64,000 nt of DNA from Nageia nagi (taxonomy: Eukaryota > Pinophyta). How positions within the stretch are numbered: position 1 is the first letter of the stretch; the number at the start of each line of letters is the position of its first letter. The notes under the pieces are model-generated. The model was not told where the DNA came from, searched no databases, and worked only from the letters and a program-made list of their open reading frames with translations. This document shows positions 24,040 to 34,256 of the stretch, in pieces. The position numbers were made by a program, and so were the translations under genes. The DNA lies in NCBI GenBank assembly GCA_050084985.1, contig JBITNC010000001.1:177196001-177260000 (forward strand). Reading direction: 5' to 3'.

Positions 24040-25956
24040 TATATGCTAAAATTTTGTATATAGAGTATAAATTGTATTCATTTTACATAGTAATACTAAG
24101 ATTAAATGATTTGCAAATTTATTCCTTGCATTCCTATGTCACTAAACTTAAAATGGGCTTTGGGAGCAAGCAATTTGAAGTGATTTTGGGGAGGCAATTA
24201 AACATCACCTCAATTTTAGGTATTAGTGGTTATTTTCATGGGGTGATTTTAAATCAACCCAAATAAGGATGTAACAAAAAATCACCTCTTAGTGAAATCC
24301 AAAAAAATAAAAAATAAAGGCATGCATGGGGTTGAACTAAGGTGGGTACTTGGAATCTTCTTAACATTTTGAGCTTATAAACTAAGGGTTAGAGGAGAGA
24401 AAGGGGAATTTTGCAAGGTGAGATGAGTTTCAAGTAGGTATTCTTCCATATTCCATGATCTTATATTCTTCTACATTTTGCATATATATCTATGCCTTAT
24501 ATTTTTCTTCATTATTTTAGAAAATCCATTTTGTGTGTCCTACAACCATTGTAAACCATGAAACTATGTTTTGTTTCATGCGTCTTATCAAATAATTATA
24601 TTAAAGAAAGGATTAAAATAGTTTATCTTTGAATGTTATGGTTATGAGTACTCTAATAGCCATATATGCAAAATGTATAAGAATACATAAGGATGCCCTC
24701 AAACTCATTGATCTGATGAAGCACTTGGAACTAATCCTAACTATATAACTTTTGTATGTGTTCAACTTGCATATAGGTCTAGTGGATGAGGGTCATAAAT
24801 ACTAGATACATGAGCAACAATTATTGCATTATTCATAGGATAAATCATTATAGAAGCATTATTTGACCTTCTTGGACATGTAGACACCACTATTATCCCA
24901 AAATCCTCACTTACTCCATTTTATTAAAAAAATCCTCTCCCCTTGTACTCTTTGAAATCGAAATCATATATTGATAGAGGTAGAAATAGAAATATATGGG
25001 TATAATACCACATACACCTCTTTCACTTTTAAAGGTGATGATATTTTTTTGCTCTTATTTTCAAAGTCATACAATCTCATTACTTACCCACCAAAATTAT
25101 ATGGATATCACTCTCACTCAACTCTATTGAGAAGGTTAATTGAAGCACATAATGCATATTTTTTGTACTATAAATTTAGATACAAACTAATCTATACACT
25201 CTTCAACATGTATCCAACTTATGCAAACCACATCATTAATAATGCCCTTATAGAGGGAAAGCTTCTTCATTCTCTCATCAATTATATCATATAGTCAAAA
25301 ATTTCATGAGCATTCACCAAAATTTTGCACTTGACATACATGTCAATAAGATTTTATTCTAGAAACTTATGTATGAATGGATCAATGATCTCTATAGAGG
25401 AGGAATACTTAAAGGTTTGATTCTCTCTTCTATCCCTTATTCAATAGCACCTTTATCACAATCATGAACCGAGTAGATCTTGTAGGTTATCTTTTCTAGT
25501 AAGAAGGGAGGGACAAAGGTTTGCATTGAATTTGCTCCATCATCAGGGATTTCTCATGGAATATCATAAGTTTAAGTTATGAAATACATGGATTTCCTTG
25601 ATAGGTATTGACACTATTTCACCAAATACAATAAACAATATTATTTGTTCAACCAAATCAATTCACCTTTCATAGCATCCTTAAAGCATGCACCAAACTG
25701 AGAGATTTGCATCAAGGTTTATATGGATTTCTATCACATGTTAAGGTTATGACTACCTAGGCATACATGTATGCAAAATGTAGAAGCTTAGATAAGGTAA
25801 ATAAATTATTTGATAAAATGCATGATGTGAATACAATTTTATGGAATGCAATGATCTCAACATTTGTACAAAATAGATACATTAAAAGGGCATGCAAATA
25901 ATTTGAAAAAATACCTCATCAAAATACAGTTTCATTGAATGCAATGATAGTAGGAT
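24040..25956 (+). pseudogene. PPR locus copy A, 5' part (interrupted by gypsy I)
   Basis: This segment matches 43280-44282 plus 53032-53955 along its length. From about 24620 it reads as sense PPR fragments (TLIAIYAKCIRIHKDALKL, then GLVDEGHKY). At 25760-25956 it gives YMYAKCRSLDKVNKLFDKMH followed by DVNTILWNAMIS, a textbook PPR pair. Just before 24600 the same family appears antisense, so fragments meet head to head. The frame is cut by gypsy I at 25956 and resumes at 33740. Frameshifts elsewhere show it is a pseudogene. Confidence 0.75.
24320..24400 (-). repeat. tRNA-like segment, candidate SINE head (copy at 43575-43650)
   Basis: The minus strand shows an AGTTCAACCCC B-box-like element (about 24327-24338) and a TAAGCTCAAAATG A-box-like element (24366-24378). 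The same arrangement recurs at 43575-43650 inside the paralogous segment, so the two copies come from duplication and are not independent insertions. The A box is imperfect, so confidence is low. Confidence 0.3.
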
Positions 25957-26872
25957 TGTTTACAAATAAAAATTGAGCATGTAAATAAATAAACAGAGAA
26001 ATATCTACAAACTCAATATTATCTGTATACTAGCTATGGATAGCGATTTATTCTAGATATCAATAAACAACATAACCAATTCAGCAGTGTACTTGTACCA
26101 ACCAAGATTGTGATTCGTGTACTTACCTCACGGAATGTACCTAACAATGAAAGATGTAGATATTGGCGATGTAGTGATGATAAGATGCCTTTTCCATAAT
26201 GCTGTGACCTGTAAGGATGCGAAAAGAGGACCGTGGGTGGTCTGTTTCAGTAGTATTAGAGCACCGGTGGTGTTCTTCCGTTCACAAAGGAGCACCGACG
26301 GCCCTAGCTTGATAGCTTTGACCTCTCGATTAGGTCCAGATCTTCAGTATAGATATCTCAGATTACAGTGTAATATCAGAATTGATCGCATATGTCAGGA
26401 GAGCTCACGTAAGGAAGCACACAAACCACAGCCTTGTAGGCGGTACCAAGAGATACCTTAAGGGTAGCCACTTACAAGACCATACGCAGGATCATGTGTA
26501 TCCTTGTTGTTGTGGACTTACTATTAGATCCCTTATTTATATAGATAATAATAATACCACCCATAGGTTGGCATGCATCCACATAAATAAGGTTAATTCA
26601 CAAGATTTAATATAAACACATCAATAAACAAGATAATTCATGCAATACTCAAGATAAACCATACAATATTCAAGATAACCCATGCAATATTCAAGATAAA
26701 CCATGCAATATTCAAGATAAACCATGCAATATTCAAGGTAAACCATACAATATTCATATTCAAGCCAAACATTGATATTATCAATTTAATCCATTCAAGA
26801 CATATAGTTAGGCCAAGCATATTTCATTAATTTATTGATTTAAAAACATAAATTCATTTTTATGTGTTAACA
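25957..26872 (-). repeat. gypsy I left LTR (3' LTR in element sense)
   Basis: 916 bp, TGTTTACA to TGTTAACA on the plus strand. It carries one extra 21-bp unit of a short internal repeat (caatattcaagataaaccatg type, about 26640-26760) compared with the right LTR. It contains the GGACCG palindrome at 26228-26243. Confidence 0.95.
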
Positions 26873-26889
26873 GATGCCCCACTTTGGAT
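26873..26889 (-). other. polypurine tract of gypsy I
   Basis: On the minus strand it reads AAAGTGGGGCATC directly before the TGTTAACA LTR start, the usual position and composition for the plus-strand primer of a Ty3/gypsy element. Confidence 0.7.
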
Positions 26890-27340
26890 GTGAAATCGAA
26901 AGAATCATGAGGTGACTTGAGATTTTGCATTCAAAGTAAAACACAATATCACAGCAAACAATTTTGATAAGCAATGATGAACACTAACCATTCCAAACTT
27001 AAACAACATCATGATAAAGCTTATAGGTTAAGAAAACTCCCTTTTGATATTTACCTTGGGCATGCTTGCCCCTTGCATTTTGTTGTAGAAGGTGATAGCC
27101 TGATATGTCTGATAATCTGATAAGCTGATAATCTTGCCGTAATGCTGATGACCCATGATGATAAACTTGACAACACACATGATAGTGACCGGACAAATGA
27201 CTTGACCACACATGTCGATCGGACGACATCTTAACAAGACCACATCACCAGACAAAACATGACAACACACATGACAAGACATGATAACACACATGACCAA
27301 CTCACAAGGCAAGACATGATAACCATAACCACACATAGGA

Positions 27341-27880
27341 GAGAGCTAAGTTCTACACAACTAAGCCTTCACACCAAGAGGTGTACTCTAGTTGTATGAG
27401 AACCGAACTCTGCAAAACAATGATAAGCTGATATGTGAGAGCTAAGTTCCACACAACTCTTCACACCAAGTTGCATAAGAACTAAACTCCGTAGAATCAT
27501 GATAAGCTGATGTATGAGAGCTAAGTTCCACACAACTGAGCCCTCGCATCAAGAGGTGTACTCCAGTTGCATAAGAACTGAACTCCGTAGAACAATGATA
27601 AGCTTATATGTGAGAGCTAAGTTCCACACAACTCTTCGCACCAAGTTGCATAAGAATCGAACTTCGTAAAACAAGTGATAAGCTGATATGTGAGAGCTAA
27701 GTTCTACACAACTGAGCCCTCGCATCAAGAGGTGTACTCCAGTTGTATAAGAACCGAACTCCGTAGAATCATGATAAGCTGATGTATGAGAGCTAAGTTC
27801 CACACAACTGAGCCTTCGCACCAAGAGGTGTACTCCAGTTGCATGAGAACCGAACTCCGTAGAATAATGATAAACTGATG
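27341..27880. repeat. minisatellite array 1 in gypsy I, units of ~96 and ~79 bp
   Basis: About six units each begin gagctaagtt-cacacaact and end near tgataagctga. Long units contain the caagaggtgtactccagttg segment; short ones lack part of it and partly alternate with the long form. Frames through the array give repetitive peptides and are not genes. Confidence 0.85.
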
Positions 27881-27900
27881 AAGCTGATACTCCACCAAGA

Positions 27901-28305
27901 AGCATGATAAGCTAACTATGGGAGCTGGACTCCACTCATAGCCACATGATAAGCTCATGATAAGCTGACTATGGGAGCTGGACTCCACTCATAGCCACAT
28001 GATAAGCTGACTATGGGAGCTGGACTCCTCTCATAAGCATGTGATAATCTGATTATGGGAGCTGGACTCCTCTCATAAGCATGTGATAAGCTGACTCATG
28101 GGAGCTAAACTCCACCCATAAGCATGTGATAAGCTGACTCATGGGAGCTGAACTCCACTCATAAGCATATGATAAGCTGACTCATGGGAGCTGAACTCCA
28201 CTCATAAGCATGTGATAAGCTGACTCATGGGAGCTGAACTCCACTCATAAGCATGTGATAAGCTGACTCATGGGAGCTAAACTCCTCTCATAAGCATGAT
28301 AATCT
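27901..28305. repeat. minisatellite array 2 in gypsy I, ~43-bp units, 9-10 copies
   Basis: The core is GATAAGCTGA, then CTCATGGGAGCT, then GAACTCCACTCATAAGC. The core order matches array 1 (GATAAGCTGA, TATG, GAGCT, TCCAC), so the short unit probably arose from the longer one. Confidence 0.85.
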
Positions 28306-28319
28306 AACCACTCAAGTCT

Positions 28320-28500
28320 GTAAACACAAAAACTCAAAGCAATATTCTCCTGGATATATCGTTCGTCAAACACCTGTGATGCACACATGATATTTGGATA
28401 AGCTGATAATTCAGATCTACAAACATGAAACTCAAGGCAATATTCTCCTGGATATAACACTGATCAAACATCTATGATGCACTCATGATACTCAATAAAC
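28320..28500. repeat. repeat array 3 in gypsy I, two ~115-bp units
   Basis: The words aactcaa-gcaatattctcctggatata, gatcaaaca and gatgcac-catgata occur twice in order. It lies immediately upstream of the PMD gene promoter region. Confidence 0.7.
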
Positions 28501-28516
28501 TAATTTTCTATATAAA

Positions 28517-28532
28517 GGACCGTAGGTAGTCC
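28517..28532. promoter_or_regulatory. GGACCG-type palindrome upstream of the PMD gene
   Basis: GGACCGTAGGTAGTCC, a relative of the GGACCGC-NN-GCGGTCC motif found in both LTRs, in PMD intron 1 and 3' of the gene. It lies about 200 bp upstream of the TATA box. A regulatory role is inference from recurrence only. Confidence 0.35.
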
Positions 28533-28726
28533 TTTCTTACTGACTTAGAACATCGACGGTCTTCACTAAGGCTATAGGCGGTCCTTTTCTTAAGGATTCA
28601 TCAAAAATTATGAAAATCACATCCCTGCAAATCACCTCTAGATTCCAGATTGATGCCTAATTACCGATCTACGTGCACCAAATGCTCAAATCAAAATTAT
28701 TCTTGAAGTGTGTGCCCTGACCTTTC

Positions 28727-28734
28727 TATAAAAG
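28727..28734 (+). promoter_or_regulatory. TATA box of the antisense PMD gene
   Basis: TATAAAAG, followed by a GC-rich stretch and about 145 bases with no ATG before the first codon at 28880. The arrangement fits a plant RNA polymerase II core promoter inside the retrotransposon on the strand opposite to gag. Confidence 0.6.
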
Positions 28735-28879
28735 GGGCCCCACCCTTCCTCATTTGTTCACCCTATCATTTTCATAGCTGAGAGCATCTTAGAGCTCAAG
28801 AAACTGATTCAGAGAGGTTTAGCTGGTGCTTTTGTCACTATTGCTAAATAATCCTTCCTATATTGCTGTGCTGCACACT

Positions 28880-31145
28880 ATGGCCCTACCGATCACACGT
28901 CGAGAGGGACACAGAGCTACCTTGGTGGCTAATTCTCCTACTGGTCATCAGGTACACTACCTCTTCTACCTTTTTCATGCTATGTTTTTGTTTCTCTTCA
29001 AGTTTTAGCTGCTTGTACAATGGTTTCTTGGACTACCCCTAGGGTTTTACTATTGCATACCCTAGCTCTACATTTTTCTCTTTTTAGTCTTCTTTTCGAA
29101 CTTCCAGTGCCATGGCTGCCTTATGCTCACCCATACGAACCTGCACCTCGAATTTTATTGCCCTCTTTCATAGAAACAGGACCGCTGGTGATCCTTTCTA
29201 CCCTAGTTTCGACCGTGGGCGGTCCTTCTCACCTATAGTAGACCGCAGGCGGTCCTCGTTTTCCTGTACTATTTTCTTGTTACTTGCATTTCACATCTTG
29301 ATACTGACTTGCCTTTCGTCCTTCTTTTCTTGCAGAGCCGTGCATACCTTATGCATCCATCCGGTAAGAGTGCCTCCTTCACCACTACCCAACAGTGGTC
29401 CCAAACTGACGCAGCTCGGAGTATTCTAGAGGATATTTCATTCAGCCACCTTGCATTTGCTAAATATGTATTTCATGACTACAACATGCTTACAGCTTTG
29501 ATGGAGAGGTGGGATCCAAATTCCAACACCTTTCACCTTCCCACCGGTGAGATTACAGTGACCTTAGAGGATATCTACAGGATCACTAGACTTCCTATCA
29601 GGGGGAAACTAGTGAAGATGGTTCATGTTCCGAGCTTGGAATAGGCAGAGGTATGGGCTACATGGTTGACAGGATCAGACAAAGTGAATCACAGGAAGAG
29701 AGGTGTGTCACTAGTGAGACATGTGCCAAAGGATCCTCCAGCATGGGGTGACCTACGGATGAGGCTCCTCATTGCCTACCTTCTAGATGCTATTGTCTAT
29801 CCAGACAAGAGTAGTGAGACCTTTCCAGTGGGTATGATTCCTATCATTCAAGAAATGGTTATACACAGACAGCGATATGCATGGTGCCCCGTAATACTAG
29901 CACAACTTTATCATGATCTCCACGACTTTGCAGAGGTGGAGAGAAAGGGGAACAGGTGGCTCACTCTATGATCCTGCAGGTGTGGGCCTATGAACACATC
30001 TCTATTTCTAGACCGACTATACTACCTCTAGACCAGCCGGATGATGCCCCCACCTGGTAGCGGTGGGCGATGGCCGAGGTACCAGACTTCCCTAGCATAG
30101 ACCTAGAGGGATGGTGTGTGTGACTTGACTTACTACAGGAGGTGCAGATCTACTGGCATCCTTATCAAGGAGGTGTACCAGAGTGGGAGGAAGACCTAGA
30201 GGAGATGACATGGGTGAGACACCCTACCTACCTACAGGCACGTAGGGCTTTAGTGGAGCCATACAGACCAGAGCGGGTACTTCATCAGTTCAGCCTCCAA
30301 CAGGGTATACCGAATGACTACAGGATAGTGGTGCGCTATTATCATAGCAGGCACCTCCCGAAGGATTACGAGCCAGTGTCAGACTGGGATCCAGACTGGG
30401 AGTCCCCCAGTGAGGACTCCAACTATGATGTCGATGATGACCTAGATGGACCTGATCATACAGAGGACTATCTAGACTGGTGGAGGACACATCGCCCTCA
30501 CTACATAGGCATTCACGATGCCGACATGGGTGACAATGCATGGGAGGATGAGGACCCAAGAGACACAGAGACTGGGTGGGACACTCCTTTCACCATGGGA
30601 GGATGGGGAGGGGAGAGTAGCTCTTCATATGCTCGTGACACATCTCTATATGCAAGGCATGATGATAATGAGGAGACTGATCCGGACCAGGATGAATATG
30701 AACCTGAATATAAGACAGAATCAGACTGGGAGGATGAAGACTACGATGAAGATGATGATGGTAAACTACTTTCTCTTTTACTTTGCTTTGACTTTCTATT
30801 TTTCATAATACGTAAGGAACTAACATGATATGTTAATGCTATGTCACAGATCCTGAGGTTGAGATAGCTAGGTTGCATAGCCAAATCGATCAGAAGGATG
30901 AGGAGATCAGAGAGCTACAGGGCCATCTACAGTTCGGAGGAGGAGATTATGTCGGTATCTACCAGGACTTACAGGTGGCCAACAAAGAAATCAAGGTCCT
31001 CTACGAGCAGCTTCGCCAGGCTGAGAGATAGATCGGTGAGAAGAAGGCCCGCGCAGAGAAATACAAGGCACGGTGCGGGGGTGGCACCTCTAGCAGGGCT
31101 ACTAGCTCTAGTGTAGGGGGTGGGGGGTCTAGTAGGAGATTTTAA
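28880..31145 (+). pseudogene. PMD-family gene captured antisense in gypsy I, three exons, inactivated
   Basis: PMD proteins are nuclear plant proteins that also occur in transposons; their biochemical activity is unclear. Exon 1 (28880-28951, MALPITRREGHRATLV) splices in phase at CAG/GTACAC to exon 2 (29336-30760), and exon 2 splices at GATG/GTAAAC to exon 3 (30850-31145). Exon 2 shows FHLPTGEITVTLEDIYRI, the PMD signature, then MRLLIAYLLDAIVYPD, a VEPYRPERVLHQFSLQQGIP segment and a long acidic tail. Exon 3 starts in frame with SQIDQKDEEIRELQ, a coiled coil, and ends Gly/Ser-rich. Breaks: TAG 29642, a frameshift near 29950, TAG 30058, TGA 30121, TAG 31029. The frame is otherwise well kept, so inactivation is recent. 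Confidence 0.85.
29179..29255. promoter_or_regulatory. three GGACCG-type palindromes in PMD intron 1
   Basis: GGACCGCTGGTGATCC (29179-29194), GACCGTGGGCGGTCC (29211-29225) and GACCGCAGGCGGTCC (29241-29255) lie within 77 bp of intron 1. They are far more GC-rich than the surroundings and match the motifs in the LTRs. Function unknown. Confidence 0.45.
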
Positions 31146-31377
31146 ATCACTCTATGTAATCTCATTCAGTTTGCATTGTAAACAAAAACATTTTGATCAT
31201 GATATATAAAACATAAACTTTTGGTACCTGATTTGTTCTTTGTTCATGTACTTGTGATGCGTGAATTTGATGTTTCGTGATCTTTACAAACGAACACCAA
31301 CGATACGACCTAAAATTCTGACCTTTCATGTTGCAAACGTACTTGGAATCTTTTGCTTTCCTCTATTTTTTCCCTAA

Positions 31378-31397
31378 AAGAGGACTATCGGTGGTCT
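31378..31397. other. GGACCG-type motif 3' of the PMD gene, diverged
   Basis: An AGGACTATCGGTGGTCT version of the palindrome lies between the PMD gene and gag. One arm is degenerate. Confidence 0.3.
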
Positions 31398-31500
31398 TTT
31401 TCTCCCGAAATACAACGCCAGTGCTCCTGTTATGACTTCATGAAATCTCCCAATCTCTTAACCCTGTCATCTGTTAGAGACCTGAACCAACTGCTAGCTT

Positions 31501-31530
31501 TTCTTTTTTTTCTTTTTTTTCTTTTTTTTT
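31501..31530. repeat. T-rich microsatellite
   Basis: Runs of T separated by single C, between the PMD gene and the gag 3' end of gypsy I. Confidence 0.8.
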
Positions 31531-31559
31531 ATGTATTTCAATCTACCAAATGATACCTT

Positions 31560-32577
31560 CGGGAGGCCTGGAGCTCCTACCGGGGTTAGCATCCTCAAGG
31601 AAGATCGTATTGATATGCTGTTCTTCTCCTGTATCTTTAACCTTTGCTGGACATACATAGAATCCATCTTCTATGAGCTTTTGTATTCTATCCCTAAGAT
31701 TTCCACATCCGTTTGTAGCATGGCCTTTAGCCTAATGATATTCACAATATCTATCTTCCTTATACCAATGGGGTTTTTCTGCTGTGGGATCTTCCTCATG
31801 CTTCGGTAAAGGTTGTAATAACCCTTTTTCCACAAGATCTTTTAGGATTTGTCTTGTAGGTATGGGAAATCTCACATATCTCCTTTCCTTCATCTCACTT
31901 GTATTCTCATCCATATGGACATCTTTCTCTTTCTTCGGTGAATGCGATCTCTTATCCTTTGCTTTTGCCTTTTCATTATCACCATACTTTACAAGCCCTA
32001 GCTTCACAAGGACTTTTTCTTTCTCTAACAGTTTATACGTCATATCGAAAAATGGGAGATGTGTATAATCAATAACATATGCTTGTAAGGGCAATATAAC
32101 AGCTTCTTTAAAAATGTTATTTACCTCTTTTTCTGTTAACCTAATCTTTACTTGCTGCCATGTCTTCTTAAATCTTACAACAAATTTATCCAGTTGCTCA
32201 TCACTGCCCTGTTTAATAGCACATAAATTTGATAGCATAACCTCCTTCTTGATGCTATGCTTATATTGCTCCAGAAACACATCACTGAATTCCTCAAATG
32301 ATGTAATGGACCCTTCAGGTAAGCCATAAAACCATTCCCGTGCATCTCCTTCCAAGCTCTGGGGGAAGAATTTAGCCTGCAATCTTTGATCAGTACCAAT
32401 TGTGAGTTCACATTCATCCTTAAATCCTTGTATATGTCTCCTTGGATCTCCTCCACCATTGAACTTACTGAATTTTGGTTCTTTGTAATCAGATGGTGGC
32501 ATATGCCTACGAATGTCACCGCATAAAGGACTACCAAATTCGAAAGAATCATTAGGTGGCGTTGATCTTCTTGCCAA
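31560..32577 (-). pseudogene. Ty3/gypsy gag of gypsy I, nearly intact
   Basis: Gag forms the virus-like particle that packages element RNA. Translation from ATG 32577 is open for 281 codons. It shows EPKFSKFNGGGDPRRHIQGF (capsid start), FFPQSLEGDAREWFYGLP and FSDVFLEQY, the retrotransposon gag core. It ends at a zinc-knuckle-like KEDRYCEYH, where a TAG stop cuts the C-X2-H half. Read through, the frame continues AKGHATNGC and GFYVCP to about 31560, so one stop (probably CAG to TAG) is the main lesion. It directly follows the PBS, and no protease or pol follows it. Confidence 0.88.
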
Positions 32578-32820
32578 TCTGTCTATCTACCTCTGCATAC
32601 CTTCCATAGTAGCCTGAAAATTGCTATTGTCACCCTCAGTGCTATTTTGCATTCCTCCAGATCCCTCTGGATCATCATGTCTGATTTCTACCAATAACTC
32701 ATCCAAATCTCTTTTTGAAAGGCTTCGCAAGAATAACTTAAGCTGTTCCATTACTAAGACACTCACAAAATAGATGTTAATCCTAACTAAAACCTTTAGG
32801 GTTTTAGTATAATGATGTGT

Positions 32821-32840
32821 AGTTCACGTCGGGTTCACCA
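32821..32840 (-). other. primer-binding site of gypsy I
   Basis: The minus strand begins TGGTGAACCCGACGTG two bases inside the LTR. It starts with TGG, the complement of a tRNA CCA end. I cannot name the tRNA with certainty; it is not initiator tRNA-Met, which the copia elements here use. Confidence 0.75.
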
Positions 32841-32842
32841 AA

Positions 32843-33739
32843 TGTTTACAAATAAAAATTGAGCATGTAAATAAATAAACAGATAAATATCTACAAACTC
32901 AATATTATCTGTATACTAGCTACAGATAGCGATTTATTCTAGATATCAATAAACAACATAACCAATTCAGCAGTGTACTTGTACCAACCAAGACTGTGAT
33001 TCATGTACTTACCTCACGGAATGTACCTGACAATGAAAGATGTAGATATTGGCAATGTAGTGATGATAGGCTACCTTTTCCATAATGTTGTGACCTGCAA
33101 AGATGCGAAAAGAGGACCGCAGGCAGTCCGTTTCAGTAGTATTAGAGCGCCAGCGGTGTTCTTCCGTTCACAAAGGAGCACCGGTGGCCCTAGCTTGATA
33201 GCTTTGACCTCTCGATTAGGTCCAGATCTTCAGTATAGATATCTCAGATTGTAGTGTAATATCAGAATTGATCGCATATGTCAGGAGAGCTCGCGTAAGG
33301 AAGCACACAAACCACAGCCTTGTAGGCGGTACCAAGAGATACCTTAAGGGGTAGCCACTTACAAGACCATACGCGGGATCATGTGTATCCTTGTTGTTGT
33401 GGACTTACTATTAGATCCCTTATTTATATAGATAATAGATAATACCACCCATAGGTTGGCGTGCATCCACATAAATAAGGTTAATTCACAAGATTTAATA
33501 TAAACACATCAATAAACAAGATAATTCATGCAATACTCAAGATAAACCATACAATATTCAAGATAACCCATGCAATATTCAAGATAAACCATGCAATATT
33601 CAAGGTAAACCATACAATATTCATATTCAAGCCAAACATTGATATTATCACTTTAATCCATTCAAGACATATAGTTAGGCCAAGCATATTTCATTAATTT
33701 ATTGATTTAAAAACATAAATTCATTTTTATGTGTTAACA
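32843..33739 (-). repeat. gypsy I right LTR (5' LTR in element sense)
   Basis: 897 bp. It is nearly collinear with the left LTR; by eye about 26 of 29 substitutions are transitions. It contains the palindrome GGACCGCAGGCAGTCC (33114-33129) at the position of the left-LTR version. Confidence 0.95.
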
Positions 33740-34256
33740 AGGATATGTATAAAATGGATTTTCTAAAAAGTCTCTAGATACTTTTAAGAAGATGTGATTA
33801 TCAGGTGTAAAGCCAAACTTTGCAACCTTTACCAACATTCTTATTGCATGTGTCATCATAGAAGCTCTTAATAAAGGAATGGACATCCATCAAAGAGTAG
33901 TTGAAAATGGCTTTTCATGACATAATGTGGTTGTGATTTCCTTGATATAAATGTATGCAATATGTGGAAGAATACACAAGGCTCAAGAACTATTTGATAA
34001 TATGTATTATGTGCATAGTTTCATGGACTATAATGATAATAAGATATGCATAAGATGGATTTTTTAAAAAGGCTCTAGATACTTTTAAGCATATGTAATT
34101 ATTAGGTGTACAATAGAACTCTACAACCTTTTTCATTATTCTTCCAACACACATACCACCATGGGAGCTCTAGAATAAGGTATAAACATCCATCAAAGAG
34201 TAGTTGAAAATGTGTTTTCATTAAATATTGTAGTTGTGAAATCCCTTAGAGACATC
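33740..34256 (+). pseudogene. PPR locus copy A, 3' part
   Basis: It continues the PPR frame cut at 25956: the TSD is followed by atgtataaaatggattttc, matching 53955 onward where no element is inserted. It contains the typical ACI/HQ-type PPR blocks (MDIHQRVVENGFS, then MYAICGRIHKAQELFDNM read with small changes). It is ended by the start of gypsy II at 34257. Confidence 0.75.

Larger units (their letters stand above)
25957..33739 (-). mobile_element. gypsy I: non-autonomous Ty3/gypsy element carrying an antisense PMD gene
   Basis: It is bounded by long direct repeats (25957-26872 and 32843-33739) with TG...CA ends and flanked by a perfect 5-bp duplication AGGAT (25952-25956, 33740-33744). 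Minus orientation is fixed by the primer-binding site at 32821-32840, gag just inside it, and the polypurine tract at 26873-26889. No protease, reverse transcriptase or integrase was found; their place is taken by a plus-strand PMD gene and minisatellites. By hand count the LTRs differ at about 29 sites, mostly transitions, plus small indels and one 21-bp unit. It would need enzymes supplied in trans. Confidence 0.95.

Noticed and set aside
24971-25294. 107-codon plus-strand frame in PPR copy A
   Set aside because: The paralogous stretch in copy B (53032-53330) does not keep the frame, and no motif is recognised.
26117-26615. Open frames in the left gypsy I LTR (MYLPHGMYLTMKD...), repeated at 33003-33254
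   Set aside because: They lie wholly within the LTR, occur in both copies because the LTR is duplicated, and show no protein family.
26638-26820. Frame with repeated IAWFILN peptides
   Set aside because: Produced by the 21-bp subrepeats of the LTR.
27341-28305. CRISPR-like array
   Set aside because: Units are contiguous, with no unique spacers, in a plant retrotransposon; it is a minisatellite.
27549-28460. Minus-strand frames with repetitive peptides (STEFGSHATGVHLL, SSAYHDSTEF)
   Set aside because: They are translations of the minisatellite arrays; periodicity follows the DNA repeat, not protein constraint.
30290-30808. Alternative frames over PMD exon 2
   Set aside because: Shadow frames; the 30142-30828 frame carries the PMD tail and joins exon 3 in phase.
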